Position numbers and translations under genes: made by a program
Shown here: positions 21,556 to 34,500 of the stretch, in pieces
Layout: the number at the start of each line of letters is the position of its first letter
Position numbering within the stretch: the first letter of the stretch is position 1
The notes under the pieces: generated by a model
Seen by the model: the letters and a program-made list of their open reading frames with translations, nothing else
Databases searched by the model: none
Told to the model about the DNA's origin: nothing
Source: Prorocentrum cordatum
Taxonomy: Eukaryota > Sar > Dinophyceae > Prorocentrales > Prorocentraceae
NCBI GenBank assembly: GCA_963575745.1
Contig: CAUYUJ010009780.1
Span: 159,883-223,882 of the forward strand
DNA length: 64,000 bases
Direction: 5' to 3'

Positions 21556-22593
21556 TCAGCCTCTGGACGTCTCCTGTGTGCTTTCCGTCCCCACGCCGCC
21601 CTCATCTCCCCCAGTATTCCGCTTTACTTTTTTTTCTGTCGTTCGCGCCACGACGGCATACGACCGGTCTGCCACGCGCTTCCGGCCGCGCTCCTGGTCT
21701 GCGTCGCACTCATTACAACGCTGCGTTCCGTTCGGCCTCTGCGTCGTTCGCTTGGACAACCACGCGCTAAACCTCGCGGTCTCGAATGACTTCTTACACT
21801 GCACGCACTTCCAATACCCGGGCTGGTTTTTGGCCCCTTTCACGCACTCGTCGCACTTGCGCTGTTTGCTGGCGACCTTCGACCACATCTTCCCACAGAA
21901 TGCGGTTTGAGGCTTCTCCGCGCCGCAAGCCGTGCACTCTTTCCTCATCTCTTTCCGTGCGTCTTTCTGCTTCTCGACCCTTTCGGCTGCGGCCCGCTCG
22001 ACGCACTCTATGCATTCTCGCGGCCTGGGCCTCTCTTCCCACATGGACCCAGAATACAAGTCGCGCGGCTTCTCCTCACCACACCGCGTGCACTTCTTCC
22101 GTTCTGCTTCTCTCTCCCGCCGCTTCACCTCTTTCCTCTCCTCCCTCTTACACTTGTCGCACACGCGCTCCTCGTCGTCCACATCGCGCTTCGCGAAGTG
22201 GGTGGCGATCTTGCTCTCCTTGCAGCGACCGCAAACGAGGTGCTTCTTCAGTTCTTCACACTCTGCGCACATTCCTCCTCTGCCTCGGCTGTTCCCTGCA
22301 AGGTCCCACTGGTACGGCGCGAACGCTTCTTCGTACTTCCGAAACTCGCACACGCGGCAACTCCGTCTCTCGGGGCAGTCCACGCAGCGCCGCGTGGTCA
22401 ACTTCGACGGGTGGTGCTGCGAAGCGGGGAACGCCTCCAGGCATTTCCAAAGAGAACACTCCATGCAATGCATTGCCACGGGGTGCCCAACTTCTTCTTG
22501 TCTTCCAGGCACGCGCTGCACACGCGCAGCCCGTCTGCGCGGCTCCATTGCCCCACCGTCGGGTACATGTTCTTGTACTTCGTGCAGCCGCAA
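21556..22593 (-). CDS. Zinc-ribbon-rich C-terminal region of the Helitron protein
   Basis: Frame of 345 codons overlapping the end of the helicase frame in a different phase. Its first ~35 codons are a shadow; from about 22,490 the protein is rich in paired cysteines: twelve C-x2-C pairs, as in CMECSLWKC, CRVCEFRKYEEAF, CTRCGEEKPRDLYSG and CTACGAEKPQTAF, often followed by a Phe or Trp. The repeated pattern resembles tandem zinc ribbons of Stc1 type. The helicase frame itself ends shortly after one such pair (CSACLEDKKK), so the ribbons most likely continue the same protein across a one-base frame change near 22,480-22,500. The end, at 21556, abuts the satellite. A role in nucleic-acid or protein binding is inferred. 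Confidence 0.65.
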   Translation of the reverse strand: MRLHEVQEHVPDGGAMEPRRRAARVQRVPGRQEEVGHPVAMHCMECSLWKCLEAFPASQHHPSKLTTRRCVDCPERRSCRVCEFRKYEEAFAPYQWDLAGNSRGRGGMCAECEELKKHLVCGRCKESKIATHFAKRDVDDEERVCDKCKREERKEVKRREREAERKKCTRCGEEKPRDLYSGSMWEERPRPRECIECVERAAAERVEKQKDARKEMRKECTACGAEKPQTAFCGKMWSKVASKQRKCDECVKGAKNQPGYWKCVQCKKSFETARFSAWLSKRTTQRPNGTQRCNECDADQERGRKRVADRSYAVVARTTEKKVKRNTGGDEGGVGTESTQETSRG

Positions 22594-25500
22594 ACCGCGC
22601 GCCTTCCGGACGGCATGAACTCCTTCTCTATCGCCTCCCAGTCCAAGACTTCCCCGCGCAGCGCGCGCAGCAGCAATGCCGGGCCCCTCCGTTCGTCCTT
22701 CCTCTGATACGGCGCAATGTCGAAAGGGCGAAAGATAAGCATGTCCTCACGGCGCTGTACCCTCGTCAGTGCCACGTAGCTCGACAAAGGGGACGTGCCC
22801 CCGCCGATGCTCAGGTCCACTATGACACCTTGCTTAAAAGTTTGCCCCTGCGCCGCATGGGCCGTCACCCCGAAGGCCGGAGCAAGCGGGAACTGCCGTC
22901 TTTTGACTTTCAGTCGCGGGTGCGGCCGACCTTTGTCCACAAACCACTCCTTCTTTTGCGGAACCACCGGATGCAAGCCCGGCGTCTTTAATCCCTCGAT
23001 CGTCCACTCGCACGGCTTCCGTCCGCCCTTTCCGTCGTCGCCTTCGTCGAACAATACAAAAATCACTTTCGGTGTTTTTTTCAGAATGGTCTCCCCCCCG
23101 CGTGTGACCCGATCGCGCTCTCCGTCCCCGTCGCAAACCCAAGACTGAACGCGGCCGACGCGTCCGCGCAGGAGGTTCTTGTCCTCGCTACGATCTATGT
23201 GATCTGTCAGAGCAACTGGCATGCCTTCTGCAATGGGCAGGAAGCCGTACAAGTCTCCACTCTCCTTGTCGTGTCGTTGGAGCCATGCCATCTTCTGCTG
23301 CGGCAGATCTGGTCGCTCGCGGAGCGCCTCCGGTGTTGGCGCATCCCGCGCAGGGACGTACACCATCGGCTTCCCGTGCCTGCGCGCGTACTGTGACGCT
23401 CGTAGCTTGTTGGCCTCATATTTGACGTCGCTGTTCGGGAACACTCCTGGCGCGGTGAGGAATTTCTCCGACTGCAGACGCGGGTCGTCTGGGCCATTCA
23501 CCACCAGACGGCGCCGCGAACGTTCCGCTCTGCACACCTGACACTCCTGTTGGCGGATCTCCTTCGACGTTACCTTGCGTCTTCGACGTTGACCCGCTGC
23601 ACCCGCCGCTTGATCCGTTGCGCCATCGCACAACTCCCGGCATGCCCGATTCCGGCAACCCACGTCTCCGTGCAGCCAGCTCCCCGTAACGGTGGTGTCC
23701 CTGCCGTGCAGGAACGCGTGCGCGTTCGCCGACAGCGCCCCTGTACGGAATTCTTCCTGCACCTCCTTCAACCAGGCGTCGTCGCACCTCTCGCACTCCA
23801 CCAGCTCGGTCACGCCCTGCACCCCGCACTCCGGTCCACCCCACAGCAGAGATTGGCCATGGAGCACAGGGGGCAGGGATGTGTACTTGCGCGCCGCCGA
23901 GATGCGCTCGGTGGGGACGTCCGCCAAGAAACCTCCGTCGGGGGGTGCGAGTTGCCAGAAGTCACCACTCAGCACGACGTTCAAACCGCCGAACGGGCGC
24001 GGCACGCCTGCGTCTCCGCGCTTCGTCGTGCCCGCATCCCGGATCACCCCGCGCAGTTTCGCGTCTACTTCTGCCAAGAGTCTGGCGCTCACCATGCTGA
24101 TCTCGTCGATGAACAACCACCTCCACTGGAGTACGCGCTTGGCAGTCTCGTACTCCAGCTTCACATCCTCCCCTTGCTCGGCTCCCCGCTTAATAGCTGG
24201 TATGCCGCATGCATGGTGGATGGTGTCCCCTCCTAGCAGCTGCGCCATGACGGCTTGCAGGGCGGTGATTTGGAAGTTCACCCCGATCGTCCACTTCATC
24301 AATCCCTCGAACAGTTCGTGGCGAAGAATGCGCAAGACGTGTGATTTTCCCGTCCCAGGGCCCCCGTGCATGCACCACTGCAGGGGCTCCCCCATGGCCG
24401 CCTCATCCATTCCCTCGCCATCGATCTCCTGCATTACCCGACGCGCCACCTGCTTCACCATTTCGAACTGCTTCGCGTTCACAACGCGCCGCCCCGTGTC
24501 TTTGTTCACCCGGAACTCGAGGTCCGCGAGCCACCTGGCCACGTCAGCCGAAGTGGCGGCCGCGCCCGCGACAACGACCCCTCCAGCCGCGTCCGTCATC
24601 CTGTCGGCCATAGAACTTTCTTTGTTCCGAGACTTCCGCGCTTCCCGGAGAACCAGGTCCAAGTCACAGGCCTGCTCTGCCGGCCAAGCGCCTGCTACTT
24701 CGCTGAGCGGCGTTTCGCCGTCCCGGAGCCCCCGCGCCTGCTGCGCCACAGCCATGCCCCATTTCGAGTTGTCGTAATGAGATGTGCCTCCTGCTCCGTC
24801 GTCTGCACTCTCCTCCTCGCTGGCGCTGTCCCCGTCCCCGTCTTTCCGTCGCTTCCCCCCCACGCGCGACTTCAGCGCCTCCTCGAGCTGATCGAAGCCC
24901 ACGTCTAATTCCACGTCGCTCACGTCTTCGTCGCTCCGTTCCTCCGCTTCGCCAGCATCCCGCGGCCGGACGCGGTACACACTCAGAAAGTTCCCCACGT
25001 ACCGCGCGGCCTCCTTCGTCTGCACTCCGCCGTCGAGCCACTCAACCATGGCTGCGTCCCACGTCGGTGCTTCGCCACGCAGGTTCCCTGCGAAAACTAC
25101 GTGTTGGTCCGCCACGTCGGGCCTCAGGGTCCACGGGTGGAAATACGTCATGACGATGCGCGCCGACCGCTCCGCTTCCCCTGGACGCCCGCGCGGCACG
25201 GGCGCTCCGAAAAAAGTCGGTGCCATGGGCCTCCTATTCCGCCGGAGAATCCACGTGTGGCGAAGGTGGGCGCACCCTTCGGTGTCCGGATAAGGAACCC
25301 AATCGTCACCTCCGTCTTCCTTCACCGTGTAGTCCACCCCGGGCACCAAGTCCTCCTCCAGACTCGCGTTCCCTCGCCCTTGACGCAGTTTGTCCTTGCC
25401 CTGCTGCGTCAAGACTGCGTGATGGCGCGGATTCTCCGCATCTGCGATTCTCGTCGGGAAGGACAGTAACACCGGCGTCCAGTACGTTGCGAACTCATAC

Positions 25501-28500
25501 GGAGATAGGTCCCACAGGCCGGAACTCTTCGGACGCAGCCCATACAACATGCCCACATCTCGAACAGTCACCTTTCGGCGTCTCTTCTGCCGCATGTCAA
25601 CTTCGGCAAACTGAGCTTTGCGACCCCCAGACGCGCGGTCTGCCAAGCGCTCGACCAAATCCACGTACTCGCGCCCGTAAAACGCTGCCGTCTCACAGGA
25701 CTTCATTGCCTCCGCCGCAGTCACGTCGCCCTCTCGCGCGAATGCCCTCAGGTTTGCACATTCGACTTGGCCGCGCACGATGCCCTTGCCATAAGCGTCG
25801 CTCATGATTCGGTTCGCTACCCTCTTACCGATCCGATTCACGCTCTCGCCCTGCAGCTCCCTGCCGAGCTTCTCGACTCCTTTGCAACACTCTTTCACCT
25901 CGTGGAAAGCCATGGGCTGACGCTTCGTACAGCAGTCGCAGGCGTATCCTGCCTGCGCGTCCTGCGCCAGCTGTGCGACCCTGATGATCGCCGCATCGTC
26001 GAGCTTCTTGTCGCATCCCTTCTTGCACGTGCAACAGCCTGCCGTAATTGGAAATCGATACGGAAGCTGCACGTCCGAATTGAACCGCTGCGCGGACAAC
26101 ATGCACGGATGCGTGCCGTTCAGGTTCGCGTGATTCATCGGCCCGTGCAGGCTGCCAGTCCGATTCCGTCGCCCTGCCTTCGGCATGTCCAACGCCACCG
26201 CCTGCCCTGGACACACGACGATGGCGCGGTCGATGATCTGCGCCGTGCGCGGGAAATCCGCTTTACACAACTTCGGGTTGTCCTTCCGGCGGCACGCCGG
26301 CAGTGGTACTCGTTCCCCGGTCTCCTCATTTTTCAGGTGGACGTGGTTCTGCTTCCTCTCTTGCAAGTACTGTACGTCCGCGTTCAGGTATTCTCTCTCC
26401 CATGCCACAGCGTCGTTCTGAGCCTCCGTCGGCGATGCTTTCGCATGGAGAGTGCGCGTTTGAAACGCGGGCCTGCCAATGAGCCCCGCTTCGTCTTTGA
26501 ACTCCGGCCACGACTTCTCCGCCGCCTCCAGCCTCCGTTCGATGTCCTCCGCCGACACTTCCTGCGAATAAACCTGCCGACAGACGCGCTTCTTGTATTC
26601 CAAATACCCGTCCACGATCTTCCTCCCCCGGTCCTGCACGTCTGCACGGATGATTTCGAACACCTCTGCGAGCGGCGTGTGCTGGTGCAGGCACTGGATG
26701 AAAATCTGGCAGTGAGCGTGCAGAGATCCCGTGGATTTCTGCGCTTCTATCGACACGTAGTATGCATCCACGCGCCCGAACGCGCCCCCGCCTGGCATTG
26801 CGTTGCTTCCGAACAGGTCTTGGCACGGCATCCCGCCCTCGGCGTGATTGCACCGCGGGCAGTTCGGGCAAGTCCGCAACCCGAACAAATGGCGGAGAGT
26901 CGCGTCCACGAGGATGCGGAAGCCGTCAACGCTGGCCATGGGATCTCGCGCGAGGACTCGTCTACGCTCGGCCCACGTCGGCAGCCCAACCTGTGCTGCA
27001 TCCATTGGAAGATCCAGGCGCGTCTCGTCTACGTCGGGGGCTACGCGCGGCCACTCCCGATCTCCCGCCCGCCGCGACTGCGCTTCATGATCAGCTGCCT
27101 TGTGCGCAGGGTCCTGCCGCCGCGTGCGCGACAGGCGGACCATGAGCAGATTGTGCCCTTCGTCGGGCGAGAACGTTACGAAGATTGGAACGCCATACCG
27201 GACTCGCAGAGCGTTCGTCTCGAACCTCATCACGCGCCGGGATTCCTGTGTACCTGAGAGGCGCCGCGACGTGTGCTCGATGTGGGTGAGAAGCTTGTGG
27301 GCGGCTTTCCCCAGACTTGGCACGTGCCGCACTTTCGTCATGTCGCCCTTGACCTTCTGTTTCCTGCCGTTGATGTCCACGTACTTCCCGTCTAGCGCGA
27401 GATAAATCTGCTTCGCTCCTTCGGCGATCTCCTCGGGCGTCAGCTGCTCCACCTTTCCGGCGGCGTTCGGTGACACGTACGTGAACCACGTCTTGCTCAG
27501 GTTCACCGCCGAACGAAACACGAGGTTCCACGACACGAACCCGAAATGCCAATCACGACACAGCTGGCTCTCGACGCGACGACTCATAATCCGCACCCAC
27601 AGTGGTAGCTCCACACGCGGAGCCCCTCCACCCCGGCGATGACGCGGACGCTTCATGAATTCTGGGCAATCTGGCATGCCCGTGCAGTACATGAACAAAA
27701 ATGCGAACGCGACGCCGAAGTACCAGGGCTCGAACTGATCCATCATCACGTTCCCCGTGCGCACGCGGAGGCGGTCCACGCGCTTCTTCTCTGTCATCGC
27801 CTGCTCCAGCATGCCGCGCTCCACCGCCTCCCGCGACGACTCCACCGCCCCAGGGCCCGCCTCTTCGCGGACGCAGACGCGCTTACGTGCCCGTTCCGGT
27901 TGCCCGTGGCCGCTCTCCTCCCCGCCCGAACTCGACGTCTCATCTGCTCCGCCATGCACGCACTCCTCATCCAGCCTTTGTACGAAGGTTCGCACGGCCT
28001 CGATCCTTTGCGCATTAATGTCCATCTCATCGAAGCTGCTCTTCTCGCAGACCACCGCGTTCGTCTTCGTGCTCTCCATTATATCTGCCGCTTCCTTGAC
28101 TCCGTCGGGCCTCGGAACGGGCGTCGCTGCCTTCTGCATCTGGATCTTGTCGAGCGCATCGTCCAGGGGCACCAGGCGCATGATCTCCTCGGGCACGCCT
28201 TCCTCCGGGAGTGCCAGGGCCCTCTTCCGAACATCTTCCATGTCCACATTTCGGTACGCACGATGTCCGCGCGCTTTCGCTCCCTGAATCAGGTCCACGA
28301 CCACCTTCCTACGCACGAGAGCCTGGTGCACAAACTTGGCCATGCTTGCAGCCGTATCGTCGTCACCGCCCGACTTGAGTATCACGGACACGATTCCTGC
28401 AAGCTCCGCCCCTGAGCGTGGCAGTGCTGGCGCTCGCCCCTCGGCGGCCGTCTCCTCCGCGGCGGTTAACTGCGCTAGCAAGTCCGTCCACGGCATCGGG

Positions 28501-31500
28501 AAAGAAGTCGCGTTCCCGCGCGCCGCCATGCGGACTTCGTTGCCGCCCGTCTCCATGTCGAAAGCCCGCTCCTTCCGATATCGTTTCTCCAGCGTGAAAC
28601 ACACCATCGACGTTATGCACACTGACGCGCAGATCATTTCCAGCACCGTGACCTTGCAGCCGAACAGCTCCTCCGGCGAATAAAATGCCATCATGTCATT
28701 GGACAGCGCCGCAGGAGGGAGCGCCGGTTCGCCGCGGGCGCCAACCATTGCGTTCCCGCACTCGCCGCACAACGGGGCCTCGCAACAGCTGCACGCGGTG
28801 TTCCCAGAGTGCGATGTGGCGCTGTCGCACCGCATGTCCTCCGGACAACAGAGAACCTCCATTGGCCCGTCTTCTGATGGCACGCGCACGCGCCAATCCT
28901 CGAACTCCTCCATTCGGTCCCGCAGATGCACGCCACTGCTCTCCTTCCCGGCGCCATCTACTTCGCCATGCCGCTCCACGTACGCGTCCACCGTCATGTT
29001 CTCCCGCACGAACGCGTCCGGAAGCCCGAAAAATCCGCTTCCGCTTGGCGCGACCGCGCGCCATTCAATCGGGTTCCCTCTGCGGCCCTCCACGCGGGGA
29101 AACTTTCGCGCGCACACCATGCACACGAGAGAGTGGACGGCGTCTTCCCGCAAACTGCGCGCGTACTCGCGTAGGCATCGACGATCGATCGCCAGTGCTG
29201 CGAGAGGCGCCCCCTCGCGCACTTTCCAAGCGATCGCTTCGTTGTACGCTGACCAGCACTGTGTTTCACTCCGCCTGGCCTCGTCTTTCTCGTGGCATGC
29301 AAGCGTTTCCGCGACATCCCGCAACGTCTCGCGATGTTCGGCTATGACATGCGCGCGGAGCTCCGCTTCGCTGGAACCCCGCCACCCGCAATTTCCAAAA
29401 GCGCAATGATCATGCGGCAGCTCCACGGCACCGCAGGAGAAGATGGACTCGCCTTCCAGCGTTGCTCCGTGCACAGAGGCCGCTGGCACGGTGGGGTGCT
29501 CTTTCATGAGACCTGCCGCTTTCTTGAGCCCTTCCTCCCTTCCTCCCCGGCTTACGTCCGCGGACACGTGGCCGTTGTCGACTGCGCGGACGCGGTACAC
29601 GTGCGCCGCGCCCGACCTCTCGGCTGTGTCGGCGTTCACGGCTCGGCTTTCGCTCATCTCCGCGCCGCTCTGACCCGCCTGCCCACCCGTGCCGTCCACC
29701 GACGTACTCGGGGCCCGCGCAGACGTCGACTCGGGTACCGCCTTCGGGTGCCCCGCCACATCGGGCGAGACTCCTCTACCTGCCTTGCGCGCACCTTCCC
29801 GGCGCTGCACCGGGTGTGGAGGCGGCGGTGGAGGGATTGTCTCGTCGGACGCCTCTACGCGGCCGACGCTTGTCGGACCCGACGGCGACGCGTCCGCGAC
29901 CGCAGAATCCGGGCCAACCGGAGTGCTCTTCCCTGTGACACGGGCCCGTTTCGCCGCCGTCCCCGTTCTGGCGGCCTTGTCGTCCACCACGTCTCTCCCG
30001 CTTCCTTCTTCGGCCGCGTGCCCCTCCTGTCGCCGTGCATTTTTCCGCGCGTCCTCCTCGGCGCGCGCCCACACTGGTCTGTAACAGGTGCTGCGGATGT
30101 TCACCCCTGTCGCGTTGTACACTGCGAGTGCGACGTCTCCGTTCGCCTTTGACACATCTTCTCCGCTCGGCCAGTGGCCTAGCACGGGCCTCTCCCCCTG
30201 CAGCTCCGCTCGGGAGAACTTCATGTCCACGCCCCCCCGCGACCCCACCTGACCGTCAAAGCGAGAGTAAACGCGCATGATGATCGTCTCTGGCAGAACT
30301 GCCTCTTGTATGCCATGATTCGTCAGTGCGAACCTCACGATCTCGCCTGCGTGGACTGCGTGTCGGAGCTCCCCATCGTGAGTACTAGGGTGCAGCCAGG
30401 CATCTCCGACGTTCTGCAGGTGAGACACGCACGCAGCACACGCGCCGCGACGGCCCTCGTGGGACGCCACCGCCTGCCCGCACCACCCCACCTCAACTAA
30501 GAGCTGGAACAAACTGTCGGGTAGGCTCGCGCCAGACCCGTGCCCTAGGGCTTCACCGACCACCAGGCCCCCGCGTGCCATGTTCGCAGCGCGTTCTTCG
30601 TCCGTCTCAGCCTCCAACACCAACGCCCCCGTGAGGAACTCCATAAATCTCACCGCGTGATCTTCAACAATGAGGCATTTGTCCTCTGCGTCGGGGGCCC
30701 CGGCCAGCGCATCCCATGCGCGTCCCCAGCCTGACCATCCCTGCACCCAAGTCTCCTGCATGACTCGCCCGAGGGCCTCCGCTCCGCCCCACGCTTTCCA
30801 GAGATGCGCGCACAGCTCCCCGGGCACGAACTCCATGCCGGGCACGTCCCACGCTTCCGGCGCCGAAGTCGGCTCCCGGAAAAGACGCAGAGCGCGGAAA
30901 TCAGCCTCCCGGATGACCCGCACTGGCGCGAGTAGGTCACGGGGGATGATGTGGACAGCCGGAGCGCCCCCCCTCCGGGCGCCGACGGCCTGCATGACCA
31001 CCCTATCAGGCTGGCCCACCACACCTGGGCCACTCGCGGCCTCCGAGCTGCCACTGTGCATCGCCACACCCCCGCCGCTCGCACTGCCCCTCTGCCGCCC
31101 ACTCGCCGCGACTCCTTCAAATCCTAACCGCGGCGTGGATGCCGGCACTCTTTCAGCCTCCGTTTCGGCTCGCGCTTTTTTTGCCGTTCCTCCGCTATCG
31201 GTGCTCGGCATCTCCATTCCCTCGGGCAATGTCTCAGAGTTGTTCTCCACGATGTCATATTCATCAGGCAATTCTCTCTGAAGTCCCACTCCCTCCGAAC
31301 TCTCACGCGGAGTCGGCGGAACCGGCGACGGCGGCACAGCTCTCGACAAGCATTCCAAACGCTCGTAATGTCCTCGCACAGCGCTCCTCCCCAGATCAGC
31401 GTTTATACCGATAAGAGTGATGTTCGCCGAGTCGCCGGCAGGCAAGACATACTTGCGCAGCTGAAAGGCTGGGCGACGAAGCCCGCGCTCCTCCCAAACC

Positions 31501-34500
31501 TCCCGCACTATTACCGCGTTCCTACCTGCGCACTCGCACAACAACATCAACTCTAAATCACTCAAATAATACCCATCCGAGCATAAGGCCTCCAAATAAC
31601 AGGGGCACACAAGAGTGAAGAAGTCCTCGAATGGCTCTTGCACCAAGACAGACTCCCCGGCGTCGACGACGGGCGCGTGCACGCGGGCCTCCTTCACTAA
31701 CTCTACAAAGTCACCAACTCCAGCGCCGAATGCTCTGTCTACGTTCGGGTCCTGCAGATCGGCCACCGTGTTATTTACGTGCGCAAGAAAAGCGTCCACG
31801 TTGTTCATCCCGCAGTACTCCACGATGCCGCGGCGGTAATGCTGCCCGAGCTCTGTGTCTGTGCCAGCGACGTCGATCTTCCATTGCCCGTCCTCGCCTA
31901 TGCATTCGTAGTCGTCAAGAATGCCCATGTGAGTCAGCAGCGGGCGCAAAAAAACATCTTTCATGTCGTTCCGGCATAAATTTCTCAGCGCACTTGCAAC
32001 TTCGCGGCGCTTCTGCTCGAAGACCGACAACGCTTCACTCTCTTGCTTCACGGCGCACGCGCAGGCATTCATGACACGGCGCTTCCCCTTTATTTTCGCC
32101 CACAATCTCTTTTCTTCCGCCAGCATGCCCAGATTCCGATCGTTCAGACCAGCATGCTGTTCCGCCTGCGGCTTGATCACATGCTTCCATGCCGAGTTCA
32201 TCAGCTCTTCAAGCGCTCGAGCATTGCGGCACTTTCGGCGCACTTCTTCTGCAGTCTCGCCGAGCGTCCGTCGCAAGAAACCTCTCGCATCGGCGTGCCA
32301 GAGGCCATCTGGGCTGGCCGTGCCGAACAACGCATTAATTCCACAAGCGCCGCCCTGGCCGCTGGTGAGCATCTTTCGATACCGACGGTTTACGAGTGCC
32401 CGAACACTCTCGGAAAAGCAACCGTCACCCATGACGACAGGGCAACCGTCATGCTGCAGCCCGGTACTCGCGCTCGCGCTATTGCTTGCCGCCGGCGCCC
32501 CATTCTTGCCGCCACGACTGGCGCCAGCCGCGGAACGTCGCCACGGGGCCCGCACAGGATCACCTTCCATCCCGCTCAGTACGCCGTGCCCATGAGCGAC
32601 GCGAACTACATGTCCTTCGGCCAGCCAAACGGCAGACCCGACGCAGCGGCCATCCGCATCACCAAGTCGCCACCTCCAACGGGCTCCCTCCTCCAAAAGA
32701 TCCGCGACTTTTTCTGCCTCGTAGACCCACGCGAAAGCCTTCTGCTGACACAGCCACCGCTGGACCGCGTCCACGTTCTGTTTTGGTACGGGGTCCACCC
32801 CGCCCGCACCCGACAATGCATTGTTGGGGCGCTCTCTCGAAAAGAATCGCAATGCTTCTCGGCGCCAACGACCGCGCTGCATACGCGCTACGGCAGCTTG
32901 CAAGCACTTGTTTTTCCAGGGCCCCACGGTTGCTTCGTCTGCCGCGAGGGTCGCCACAGAGGTCTTCGGCGCGCAAGTCACGTACGCCGTCCACGCGACA
33001 GCAACCCGTAGCATTCCATCACCAAGTGTCTCGACGGGCACGCCACCGCTCCTTGCGCACATCGCGAGGCCCTCGCTCCACTCGTTGCCGCCCCGACCCT
33101 GGTCGAGCACCTTCCGGTTCACACCAATCCCCGGCGAACGACGCGCGCGAGGTCTGCGGGCGCTCCCCACGCGGCGCGCTTCGCGGCCCGACACTCGTGC
33201 CGCGATACGCCACAACCCACGCGGATTCGAAGCATGCCCGAGTCCAACGAAAAGGATTGCGCGCAGCACGTCAAAGAACGAAGCGCCCACGACGTCGTCC
33301 GTCTGCCTTTCGGAGGCACTGCTCCCACTCGGGGCTCTCACCACAGTCGTGCACCTGTATCGCGTCCGAGCAACGCACGTCCGCGCTGCTGGGCTCTGGC
33401 GGCCACAGGCCCTTCCTTTTCCCCGTCTTCCTCCTCCTCCTCCCCCTCCTCCTCCTCCTCCTCCTCCGTCTCCCTTCACAACGCCCGCTACGTGGCCGAC
33501 TATGCGTATTCTCCGAGCCCGCCACGATCGCCTTCGACGATCGCGTTTCGCGGATGCCTTGCCCGCGCCTCGCAGACGCCACGCACGACCCTCCTCGGAG
33601 CTTCGCAGTACCCCCGTTTCTGGCGCTGAAAATCGAGCCATTCTTCGCACCGATTCGTGTCCCTCGCGCCACGCGCTGGCTGGACCACACCTCGCGCTGG
33701 CTGGGCCACACGCACCGAGACTCAGCGAGCATTCCCCCCTTCCATCGGTCACGCGACGCGGCTGCGAAGCAAAACGTGCTAGTCTTTGGTGTCCATCGCT
33801 CAAAAGGCGCGTCTGGGCAGAAATTTGCCGTCGCTCTCCCGTCCTGTCTTCTAGAGGACGCGCCAAAGAGAAAGTTCGCGATAGCTTCCCCCGTTTATCG
33901 CGTGGAGAAAACGCCTTTGGCCAATTCCTCGGGAGTTTTTTCATTCTGCCGTTCAGTGGACGCGTTTCTGAACCGAGTCGCGATAGTTTCCAGCTTCTAT
34001 CACTCAGAGGACGAACCTGGGAATCAAATCGCGATCGTCTGCCCCTTCCATCGTCTAGAAGACGCGCCTTCGGACAAATTCGCGATTGTCCCCCCCGTCT
34101 ATCGTCGAGAGGACGAACCTGGACAAACAAACGCGATAGTTTTCCCGATCTACCCGTCGGAGAAAGACAGCGGCATCTTCCAGAAAACAGCCCTCCGTCA
34201 CCTATCTCTCCGGCACCTCCACACACTCGCGATAGTTTCCCTCGTATACCGTTCACACGAGACGTTCTGGCACCAATACACCAGGGCCTGCCTCCGCAAA
34301 ATCGCGATAGTTCCCCCATTTCAGCCCGCCCATTGCGAGAGCTGGTCACTCGGGCCCACCACACAGCAGAACAGTTCGGTCGTGGATTTATGCAGCGACG
34401 CGGCGGAGCCCCGGAGGACCCCGCCACGACGCACCCCTCTCGGGGCACCGGTCTGACACCGGCTGACCCGAAGGCCCATGCAGGAACGCGGGTGTGCCAT

